Program-made: the position numbers and the translations under genes | Notes under the pieces: generated by a model | Seen by the model: only the letters and a program-made list of their open reading frames with translations | Told to the model about the DNA's origin: nothing | Database searches by the model: none | Shown: positions 19,652 to 28,258 of the stretch, one piece after another | Position numbering within the stretch: the stretch's first letter is position 1 | How the letters are laid out: every line of letters starts with the position of its first letter | Origin: Leishmania infantum JPCM5 | Taxonomy: Eukaryota > Euglenozoa > Kinetoplastea > Trypanosomatida > Trypanosomatidae | DNA length: 64,000 nt | NCBI RefSeq assembly: GCF_000002875.2 | Contig: NC_009413.2 | Span: 1,121,823 to 1,185,822 of the forward strand | Direction: 5' to 3'

Positions 19652-21510
19652 TGAGATGTCGGGGTATCGCCTATCCCCCCCTCTTTACTCAGCACTATCA
19701 GCACCTACACATACACGGTGCCGTCTGTGAGGTGCAATGCGCAGGCCCTCATCGGTGATGGATGGGTCTTGCAATAGAAAAGGCGTGGATGAAGCAAGTT
19801 TCTGTTTTCATCTGCGCGGCCTTATCGAGCGATGTGCAATGACATGCACGAAGGACTATAACGGCCTGTCGGCTATACACACGCGATGCGCACACAAGGA
19901 TGAAGGCTGCGGACGGCGACGCACGATGCCTTCCTACCCATGATCAAACCCAGAGGTGCTTGATGCTTTTTTTATGCGTTTGCACGAAAGAGCAGACGGG
20001 ACCTTTTATGCACCTGCCTTAGGCCTCTTCTTTTCTCTCTTCGCGTTGAGCAGCAGCGGCTGTGGTGCTGCGAGCAAATCGCCATCGTCTTCTCTTTCGC
20101 TGTTTTTTCTTCGTTTTCGCTGGAGTGACTGTATTCGCCCTGAGCGCCGGTCGAAGGGGGTGGGGGGACGATGAGGTGGGCTGCCAGTGCCCCACTTTTG
20201 TCTACTTCCTTGCCCCCCCCCTCCTGTGCTTCAAAGCACAGACACAGACGGACCAAACAGCCTGCCACTCCACGCACAGCGACAATGGGGCACGAACGCA
20301 GGCAGCGTCGTTGCGATAGCTCTGCCGAAACGGTACACGCATCTCTCGAGCGGGCTTCGTCGCGCATTCGAGTCGCATGGCGCTCTGAAAGATCGCAGAG
20401 GTGATGAGGTACACCAGAGCGTGCAGGAAAGGCTTTTTAGGCTTTCTTTGCCGTATGGAAGATGCCAAACACGACGGCCTTATTTTTTTTGTTGTTCGGC
20501 CGCCTGTGAGTACCCCGCCAGCCCCGCTCACGGGAGGACTTCTCGGTGCGTCGCATGCTCAGGGCCCAGCACCCTCCCCCTTCTATTTCCTGCCAATGCG
20601 GAACCACTTGTGGTGGTGACATGGCCCGGGCACCCAAGCCGGAGGGAGGTCAGAGCGATTCATAGCAACTGATATCGGCGGTCAGGTCCTGGGTGGCGCT
20701 GCGTGAGAGCGAGCGGCGACGGTGAGCACACGCTTGCACTATACCGATGAAGGGCAGAGCATCGGGGTGACGCGAACGCATGCCACCCGACCCTCACGCT
20801 GCCTGCTGATGTGGGGACCGGCGCGACGCCGAGAGGGACGCAGCAAGTGGCGACCGGCGTCGTGAGAGCTGCTGTGAGGCGACCTGAGGGGTGGGGGCGC
20901 GGTGGGACGGGCGGGTGGGTGGCGTTTGAGGCCGAGGCCGTGCTGAGATGACTGGGTCGGCGCATTGCTGTAACACGCGTGTGCCGACGGCTGCTTTTGC
21001 ACCACGCGGATGGGGCCTGCGACAGGCTGAGGGTGGAGTTGAATGGAGCTTAAGTAGTGTTCTGTGGCGAAATAGGCATGTTGAAAACGAGAAACGAGCA
21101 CCGTAATTGTCTCGCTGAGCTCATGCGCACCGAAGCCGCTTTAGCCTTCCGTGTTGTCTGTGCGTTATCCCGCGTCTCGCTGCCCTTGTTCCTCTCAACA
21201 GCGGCCTTCGCCTCAGCTTCTTGCCGGATTCTTTCTCGTGTCCTTTACACTGCGCGGCAGCGCGGCCGAAGCACACGCAGCACTGTGCGTTCTCCCCCCA
21301 TGGCTGCATTCTTTGAGAAGAGGAGCCTTGCGGAATCCGTGCAGGGCTGTCCGCGCCGCCTGCCATTTTTTGCCAACTCGATTCCAGTTTTCTTCGAAAT
21401 CTGCGTGACGTCGTCGCACCACTGCTCTCTGAACATCTCCACACCCTCTCTTGTCAAACTCAGCTGGATACGCACACACCAACCCGCATAGGGATCGTGA
21501 AGTCAGAGAG
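19652..21510 (+). other. Intergenic region with second SIDER-like copy
   Basis: No gene seen. It holds the repeat at 20507-21048, a T-rich run at about 20481-20490, and a pyrimidine-rich stretch from about 21160 leading to the ARM-repeat gene. Confidence 0.65.
20507..21048 (+). mobile_element. SIDER2-like degenerate retroposon, copy 2
   Basis: Matches 1964-2505 at a constant offset of 18,543 with no indels through 21029; divergence begins in the last ~20 bases. It lies in the same orientation between genes, preceded by a T run. Confidence 0.5.
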
Positions 21511-22836
21511 ATGTCAGAGGCGGCTCGAACGACGCGGCACTACGTGAGTGACTGTCTCGAGGAGCGATACCCCTATGATGCCTGCAAGGGGTTTGCTGGC
21601 ATTCGCCAGCGCGAGGCGGGTCGCGTCTTCAACGGGTACGGGCCCGCCGCCGTCGACGACATGATGAATAGCTTGACGGACCCCTCTGTGCCTACCGAAG
21701 AGAAGACGAGGGCTGTGCATCTGCTGTACGCCCGGTCAGCGTCGCAAGAGACGAAGATCGAGATGCTGACGAAAGGGCTGGTGCCTCTTCTTGTAGCGAC
21801 GCTGCAGCAATGCCCCGATCTCCTCTTGAAACATCAGTGCTTGCTGCTGCTGCGCTCTCTCGGGGTCCTCGCGCAGGGCTGCTTTGCGATCGTTCGGGAG
21901 GGCGCCATCCCGGTGGTTGCCGGCGCGCTGCACACCGTGTTGTCCCCTGCGGGGTCGTCGGAGGCAGCTCAAGCCTGCTGCATTGCCGCGGCACACGTCC
22001 TGTTCCAGGTGAGCAGCAACATGTCCGGGCTGCGGTGGATGCTGAGCTTGGCTCACGACTCCGCTTTCGAGGGGATTGAAGCGGCGTGGGCTGGGGAGCC
22101 GCTGGCGCCGAAGGCACTCGTCTCCTTCATAGCCGACAGCCTTGCGAGCGAAGCAACGCCTGCCAAGGCCACCACCTACCTCATTCAGACCCTAGCACGC
22201 TTGACCAGCCTCGCGCGCGGCGTGGAAGCGTTTCTTGCCGTCTCCGATGCCGTTGACGTCATGGTCGAGCATCTCAGACACCTCCCGAGACCTCCCACGC
22301 AGGACAGCGAGCTGTGCGCGGCGACGCTGGAGGTGATGTGGAACACGACCCTCGGTCACGCCGGCGCAGCAGTCATGGAGGAGCGCGGCGTGCCCGATAT
22401 TCTTTTTCAACTCCTTGTGGACACCAGCGGGAGCGCCACTCAGGTGCCCGTGTGCGTGCAGCGGCAGTTGACTGGGGCGCTTTCCGCTGTTTCTCAGCTT
22501 ACCTCCGTCAAGCAACGCAGCACGCACGCCGTGTCGGCAGCGGAGGCTCGCACCCGCATTGTCGTCTTGCTCGACTACGTCCGCGAGTGGAACAAGCTTA
22601 TTGCGAAGCAATACACCAACGCATCCAGGCCGATCCCAAACGACGCTGCTGCGATCGTGACGAACCTGATACAGTGCATCCGCCTCGCATCGGAGCTAAA
22701 GCCGGTGCGGGACGTCACCCACGCCATTGTGGAGGCCATGGAACAGGAGGACACCACGGAGGCCTTCTACTTCCGCCGCCAGCTGTACTTCCACACAAGG
22801 TGGGAGGCTGAGTACCACGCAAGCGTGGAGGTGTAG
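21511..22836 (+). CDS. Armadillo-repeat protein, possibly radial spoke RSP14-like
   Basis: 441 aa from the ATG at 21511 (MSEAARTTRHYV); a TTG 20 codons upstream opens the maximal frame. The sequence is all-helical with ARM/HEAT-type units: VPTEEKTRAVHLLYARS, GLVPLLVATLQQCPDLLLKHQCLLLLRSLG, GAIPVVAGALHTVL, and GVPDILFQLLVDT. Repeats of the kind 'region becomes zero/one, loses neighbour, average over rest' are typical of RSPH14 and related ARM proteins. The N-terminal region (GYGPAAVDDMMNSLTD) resembles the start of radial spoke head 14 homologues, suggesting an axonemal role. This family assignment is tentative; the ARM fold is more secure. Confidence 0.7.
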   Translation: MSEAARTTRHYVSDCLEERYPYDACKGFAGIRQREAGRVFNGYGPAAVDDMMNSLTDPSVPTEEKTRAVHLLYARSASQETKIEMLTKGLVPLLVATLQQCPDLLLKHQCLLLLRSLGVLAQGCFAIVREGAIPVVAGALHTVLSPAGSSEAAQACCIAAAHVLFQVSSNMSGLRWMLSLAHDSAFEGIEAAWAGEPLAPKALVSFIADSLASEATPAKATTYLIQTLARLTSLARGVEAFLAVSDAVDVMVEHLRHLPRPPTQDSELCAATLEVMWNTTLGHAGAAVMEERGVPDILFQLLVDTSGSATQVPVCVQRQLTGALSAVSQLTSVKQRSTHAVSAAEARTRIVVLLDYVREWNKLIAKQYTNASRPIPNDAAAIVTNLIQCIRLASELKPVRDVTHAIVEAMEQEDTTEAFYFRRQLYFHTRWEAEYHASVEV

Positions 22837-22938
22837 GTCGCCCCTTCCCGCACGTTCTTTTCGTTCTCCTCTTTCTCTCACGACGTGTGAGTGTGTGTGT
22901 GTGGGGGGGGGTGGAGGGGTCAGCGGCCTGTCTTGTCC

Positions 22939-22965
22939 CTGCTGCTGCTGCTGCTGCTGCTGCAG
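22939..22965 (+). repeat. (CTG)n trinucleotide repeat
   Basis: Eight to nine CTG units in the 3' region of the ARM-repeat gene. Confidence 0.9.
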
Positions 22966-23845
22966 AGGCGCCGCATGCTAGCCGTGCGTCGCGATGTGCG
23001 TTGATGTAGAAGACGAGGCGCCTTTTTGCTTCTCATTTTTTTTTCTTGCCAAACCAGCGGCGCTTTCTTCTCCCTCTCTCAACTTGTTTGCCGTCATCCG
23101 CGGTGGACCTCTTGTGCCCCTGCCCAGGCGTTTACGAGCCTCTCGCACGCTCTCACCGCACCAGCTGCGTCGGTGCCTTGTCTGCACGACCGTTGTAGGG
23201 TCGGTGAACGCAGAGACGGTGCGGCTGCTGGAGCCCGCAAGGGACACCCGAAGGAAGACGGAGGTGAGCGGCAGAGAGTTATGTAGTGTACAATGGACAG
23301 CAAACGACGATGAAACATGAATGCGTTACTGGATCGGTGCACCGATGTGGAGGAGAGCAGCGAGCTGCTTGCACCCCACCCCCGGACACGTCAACCCACA
23401 AGAAAAAAACGCGAAGCTGCGACGCGTGACTGCCGCCGTGCGCCTTACCTACGCCGGACTCAATGTTCTTTTCGCTGCTCTCTCCCTCTTCCTAATCTCC
23501 GCTTATCATGCACCTCAACACGCATTCCAGTGTACCGGCCTCGGGTCGTTGAGCGTGAGGATAAACGAACGGGGCGCCCCATCGCATCGCGACTGTCACC
23601 ACCGCTCACCCTATGCAGATAAAACTCGCAGCACACATACGTCAGCCCAGCCCCCACACAAGGTGCGTGCTTATACGAGCGCACACAATAGATTAGAGTC
23701 GTACACACCCAGAGAGAGAGGGAGAGAGAGAGGGAAGGGGCGAGACAGTAGAGTTGACGTGTGAGCACGGATACGTGCGCTCACCTAGCAGCCATTCCGG
23801 TGCCTTTCGAGTAGGGCCAGGCTCAGGTGCGGTTTGACGAACCTC

Positions 23846-23895
23846 TTCGGTTTTTGTTTTCTGTCTCTTGTGTGGAGCCGCTTTTGCTTTCATAG
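23846..23895 (+). promoter_or_regulatory. Trans-splice acceptor of condensin gene
   Basis: T-rich tract (TTTTTGTTTTCTGTCTCTTG and CTTTTGCTTTC) followed by AG at 23894-23895. Confidence 0.55.
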
Positions 23896-23930
23896 AACCC
23901 ACCCCACGAGCTGCATCACCAGCGGTCGTC

Positions 23931-26900
23931 ATGGGCTCCCACAAGAAGGCCGCTGCCGTCTCTTCGATGGACACGTTCGAGGAGGTTGGCCGCATCTTTC
24001 AGCAAGTGCACCAGAGCGCCGCCCACGCGCAGAAGTGCAAGAAGAAGCTCATCAGCCTCGGCCAGGAGAGCGCGCCGCAACTCTGCAGAAATGTGTGCGA
24101 TGTCGTGCTGCTGATCCTGAAGCAGGTGACTCAAATCGCGCCTGAGGCGATGCGAAGGCACTACGCCTTCGTCACTGAGCTCTGTAAGGCGTTCCGCGAG
24201 TCCTTCGAGTCGGACCAGCTGGCCATTGAGCTGCTGAAGAGTGTTTCGGCCTTCCACAACGCGATGGACAAGGCTGTGCGGCTGGCCGTCGTATCCACCT
24301 TTGAGGCCCTGCTAAAGACGGTGGACCAAAGCAACGTGTCGGAGGAGCGGCAGGACTTCTACCAGGAGGCTGCGGAGCTGCTGAAGCAGCGCGTGCATGA
24401 TAAGTGCCCGCAGGTTCGTGCGAAGGCGGTCGCCAGCGTGGCTGCCTTCCAGTCCGGGAAAAAAGACTGCGACGTCACACAGCAGCTCATTGCACTGCTG
24501 TGCTGCGACACCAACGCCGACGTGCGCAAGCAGATCCTCCACTCCATTGCGCCGCGCAAGGAGTTTCTCGAGGGGTACTTCCACGGCATTATCCGCTGCA
24601 TTCGCGATGTCGTGGCGCGCGTGCGGGCGGAGGCGTGGGACGTGCTAGGCCGCTTTCCGTGGCGCTACATCACCGCCTACGCGGATGCCAAGGGAGTGAA
24701 GATGCCGGAGCTGCTCGCGGCCGGGCTTGACGACTCCAACGCATCGGTCGTCATTGCCTGTCGAGCCGCCATCACCAACTCTTGGGTGCACCGTGACTGT
24801 AAGGATGTGTGTGAAGATTTCATGAACAGCATCGCGTGTGGGTACGTGCTCCCGTCGCTGTCGCCGTACGAGCGCATCAGTGCGGAGCTGCTTGTACACG
24901 CGCGAAAGCGCCAGGCCAACACACACTTTCCCTTGAAGCTCGACGACATCAACACGGCGGGGCTGCTCTTATGGAAGGCGGACTGTCGTGTGTCGTGCGA
25001 CACGGAGGGCGAGGACGAGACACAGCTGCTGCCGCCGCTGGGGCAGTTCAGCGCCGTTCTCCAGGATACTGTGTACGCCTACGCGCGCCCCGATGCGGAG
25101 CCCAAGACGGTCAAGTTCCGCAGCGTCGAGGACGCCGACAACATGCTGCGTATTCTGCTCTCGGTTTTTGACATCTACGACGACAATGCCTACTTGGCAC
25201 ACGCCGACAACACCACGCGCGCATCGCTGCTGCGCCTCATCAACTTTATCTTGAAGGTTGTGCCTGACGAAGATCCGTCGCTCTTCGTGGACGTCGCCGT
25301 GCGCGCTCTCAAGTCGCTCACCGCCCGCACGCCGGAGGAGGCAACAAAAACGATCACGTCCGCGCTCGACTCGCTCTTTCGCAGCCTGAAACTGCCGCAG
25401 CGGCACAGCCTGGGCTTCGATGATGTCGAAGCAATTGGACGCAAGAGCCGCGAGCGGCAGCAGGAGTTGGTGAAGCGGAAGGTGCTGTTGCGCGCTGGCG
25501 AGCTGGCGGAGGAGTCCTACACGGAGCTGAAGGAGGAAATGGACCGAGATGAGAAGTTTCTGCTGCGCATGCAGCTCATCGTCCTCGCGTTCCTTTCACA
25601 TTCGCAGCGCGGGGACGCGATTCCGATGTTCTGCTACCACATCATTCAGATGGGCCGGCACCTGGACAACGAGAAAGTGCGCGTGGCGGCGACGAAATCG
25701 CTTTGCTTGCAGTGCCTCATCAACCCCGAGAGCGTCCACACCTTCATGCCGCTCATCCTGGCCGACTCGCAAGAGAATGCTGGCGGCGCCGTAGGGGCCG
25801 ACATGAGCCTTCCCATCGCGGCCATCGGCGTCATCTTTGATCTCATCATGGAGTACGGGCTGCGCTTTTTCGACGTGGCGAAGCGGCCACCGAACGAGGC
25901 GAGGGCGTTGTACAACTCAGAGAGCGAGATCGAGGCCCGCCTGCAGCGCGAGCAGGAATTGGCGGAGGAGGACGTGCACAAAGTGGGCAGCAAGCGTCTT
26001 CTTTCAACGCTACAGTTTTACCTGCAGCCGGGCAACGAGGCCAAGCACATCGTCACATCCGCCGGCTTCTGCAAACTGCTGAGCTGCAACCGCCTTCCTG
26101 CAGAGGTGGTTCCACATGTTGTAGCAGTTCTGCTTATTCACTACACCGGTGCCATGGCTTCGAAGAAGGAAAGCATCACAGCCGCGTACATGATGGACTT
26201 CCTCGGCACCTTCTTCCGCAGCTATGCCGCGAGCCACCCAAAGCGCCAGGTGCAGATCTGCGAGGGCGGTATCACTGCATTCCGCGTCGTACTTGAGCGC
26301 AACATCGCCATGGCATCGAGGCTGATTGAGTTTGTTGCGCGTCTCACGGACGCCTACACGTTGACCGTCATTCGCGACATCGACCCGCAAGCGGCAATGC
26401 GCGCGACCAGGGACGTGGTGGACGAGACAGGAGGAGCAGCAGAAGAGGAGGTCGAGGCGCAGCGCAAGAGCAACCGCACCAACGCAACACGTTCTTCCAT
26501 GCAGTCTGGTCGCCTTTTCCGCGAACTGAGTCGCCACTCTCTTCACGAGCGTCTCTCGCAGGAGCTGCTGGTCGTGTTGGCGAGTAGCGAGCTCGTGGAG
26601 AGCCGCGCTGCCTGCATGGATGCTCTGGAGAAGTGCATGTATTTTTACAGCCTCGAACCGCAGCCCTTTTTACTCCACTGCGCCGCCGCGGCACTGGAGG
26701 CGACGCGGCATGCTGCCCCTATCGTGTACGACCGTCTAGAGGCCTGGCAGACGAAGCTTCGTGAGCGATGCGCCGCGGCCGGCGCTGCGCCACAGTCGAA
26801 CGGCCCCACGAGCGACGCCGAAAGCGCCGATTCGCTCGAGCAGCGGTGGTGCGAGGCGTTAAAGGCACATGAAGAGAAGCGGGACGCGCTGCTGGAGGCG

Positions 26901-27053
26901 GGCTTTGGCGGGTTCGCGTCCATCCCACCTCAGCTCGATGTTGCTTCACCCGTGATGGTAAAGGTGGAAATGGCGGAGTCGAAGCGGGAGCGCCACTCAG
27001 ACGTGTTCGGCGTGGAATCGATTGTGGGTCCTCGCAAGCGATCGAGGCACTGA
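23931..27053 (+). CDS. CAPG: Condensin complex non-SMC subunit CAP-G (Cnd3/Ycg1)
   Basis: 1,040 aa from the ATG at 23931 (MGSHKKAAAV); a TTG 21 codons upstream gives a longer but unlikely frame. It is a HEAT-repeat protein with CAP-G hallmarks near residues 150-280: RVHDKCPQVRAKAVASVAAFQ, then DTNADVRKQILHSIAP, and IRDVVARVRAEAWDVLGRF followed by GLDDSNASVVIACRAAI. Later blocks such as MQLIVLAFLSHSQRGD and VRVAATKSLCLQCLINPES fit the middle region of the family. CAP-G pairs with CAP-H and binds DNA in condensin, acting in mitotic chromosome organisation. The C-terminus is basic (GPRKRSRH), a possible nuclear localisation signal. Length agrees with the family. Confidence 0.88.
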   Translation: MGSHKKAAAVSSMDTFEEVGRIFQQVHQSAAHAQKCKKKLISLGQESAPQLCRNVCDVVLLILKQVTQIAPEAMRRHYAFVTELCKAFRESFESDQLAIELLKSVSAFHNAMDKAVRLAVVSTFEALLKTVDQSNVSEERQDFYQEAAELLKQRVHDKCPQVRAKAVASVAAFQSGKKDCDVTQQLIALLCCDTNADVRKQILHSIAPRKEFLEGYFHGIIRCIRDVVARVRAEAWDVLGRFPWRYITAYADAKGVKMPELLAAGLDDSNASVVIACRAAITNSWVHRDCKDVCEDFMNSIACGYVLPSLSPYERISAELLVHARKRQANTHFPLKLDDINTAGLLLWKADCRVSCDTEGEDETQLLPPLGQFSAVLQDTVYAYARPDAEPKTVKFRSVEDADNMLRILLSVFDIYDDNAYLAHADNTTRASLLRLINFILKVVPDEDPSLFVDVAVRALKSLTARTPEEATKTITSALDSLFRSLKLPQRHSLGFDDVEAIGRKSRERQQELVKRKVLLRAGELAEESYTELKEEMDRDEKFLLRMQLIVLAFLSHSQRGDAIPMFCYHIIQMGRHLDNEKVRVAATKSLCLQCLINPESVHTFMPLILADSQENAGGAVGADMSLPIAAIGVIFDLIMEYGLRFFDVAKRPPNEARALYNSESEIEARLQREQELAEEDVHKVGSKRLLSTLQFYLQPGNEAKHIVTSAGFCKLLSCNRLPAEVVPHVVAVLLIHYTGAMASKKESITAAYMMDFLGTFFRSYAASHPKRQVQICEGGITAFRVVLERNIAMASRLIEFVARLTDAYTLTVIRDIDPQAAMRATRDVVDETGGAAEEEVEAQRKSNRTNATRSSMQSGRLFRELSRHSLHERLSQELLVVLASSELVESRAACMDALEKCMYFYSLEPQPFLLHCAAAALEATRHAAPIVYDRLEAWQTKLRERCAAAGAAPQSNGPTSDAESADSLEQRWCEALKAHEEKRDALLEAGFGGFASIPPQLDVASPVMVKVEMAESKRERHSDVFGVESIVGPRKRSRH

Positions 27054-28258
27054 CGTGTAAGCACAGGCGCTCACGCAGGCCTGCATGCTTCACAGCTTCG
27101 CAATCCTCTCTAAATGCGTTCTTCGGCAGCCGATCTCTTCTCGCGTCGCCCTGCCCTCGTCGACGGACGCACCGCCGCTGTGGGCACGCTTTGCGACCTC
27201 CCTACTTGCAGATGCTGTTGAGGTACAGGAAATGGAGCGGTGACGATGGCGGGGTTGCTGAGGGGTGGTAGAAGCGGCACCCCGGGGGCTGTGGCGCGGA
27301 ATGAGGTGGGCGCGAGATAGGCGCACGTGTGCATCTTCTGACACCGCGCGCATGCCCTTCGTTCCTTGTCCTCCTTCCTGCCCCTCCTTTTTTTTTTCTC
27401 TATCTGCACGCCTCTGCGGCCCGTTTCACTCTTGCGTTTTCTCCTCACATGCTCAGCCTCTGCAGCTGCTGTTGATCCCCCGTTGCTGTCCAGCGGATGG
27501 ACTTGAGAAACTCGCTAGCCGCATCAACGGCGAGGAATGGACGGGCGCCGGCTCGCCTGGTTGACCTGTGCGACATAATTCTGAGACACATCTCCCCGCT
27601 CAACTAGATCACCGACAAGCTAGAGAGTAGAGAGCTGATGTCGCCTTCGGCGGCGTCGGTTGCTCGGCAGCATCCGTGGCGCACAGCGACCGCGAAGTAA
27701 GGCGGTAGATGCGCTTCCCTTTTCGTGGTGTCTTCTTGCCCGCAGATCCTTTGCCTTCTCCACGCGGTGGACGTGCTCGTGTGTTTTCGCCATGTGCCTC
27801 GTCTGCTTTGCCCCCCTCCCTCCCCCCCAATTGTTTTCTGGCGCTCATGGTGGCCATGACCTGCCTTGCATCCACATCCGCTTGATGCCGCTTCTTCCAC
27901 TTTCCTCTCGTGTACCCGGACTCCCTTTGCGTCTTCTTCCGTTGCTGCACACGTCGGCACTCAGATATCGTGCCACCGCTCGTCGTGCGCCCATGAGCGG
28001 TCCGTGACAGGGAGGAGGGGGCAAACACAACAAGAGCACCCGATTTCTCTCGTCGGCAATTCCGCCGTTTCTCCCCACCGGATCTGCCTCGCCGCCGCAT
28101 CCAGCCGCGCTTCACTTGTCAAAGTCGCATCCCTTCACACTCTTGGAGGCTGCTCCAGCCTCACGCTTAACTAGGTGGTGCGACCCGTACCACCTTTCTT
28201 TTTTTTCCGCGGCTTTCTGCATCTCCTCGTCGTCTTTTCTGTTTCTTGCAGCACTGCA
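27054..28258 (+). other. Intergenic region before RTEL1-like gene
   Basis: No gene seen. T/C runs at 27385-27402, 27812-27830 and 28195-28250. The last ends at an acceptor AG seven bases before the ATG. Confidence 0.65.
28194..28251 (+). promoter_or_regulatory. Trans-splice acceptor of RTEL1-like gene
   Basis: A strong pyrimidine tract ends in GTTTCTTGCAG with AG at 28250-28251, leaving a predicted 5'UTR of only seven bases after the spliced leader. Confidence 0.65.

Larger units (their letters stand above)
22837..23930 (+). other. Intergenic region before condensin gene
   Basis: No convincing gene. It contains GT and G runs at about 22890-22915, a (CTG)n tract at 22939-22965 and a (GA)n stretch at about 23711-23735. 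A pyrimidine tract ends at an AG at 23894-23895, 35 bases before the ATG. Confidence 0.65.

Noticed and set aside
23321..23764. 147-aa ATG frame before the condensin gene
   Set aside because: Runs through GA and CA repeats and has no coding character beyond the first 60 residues.
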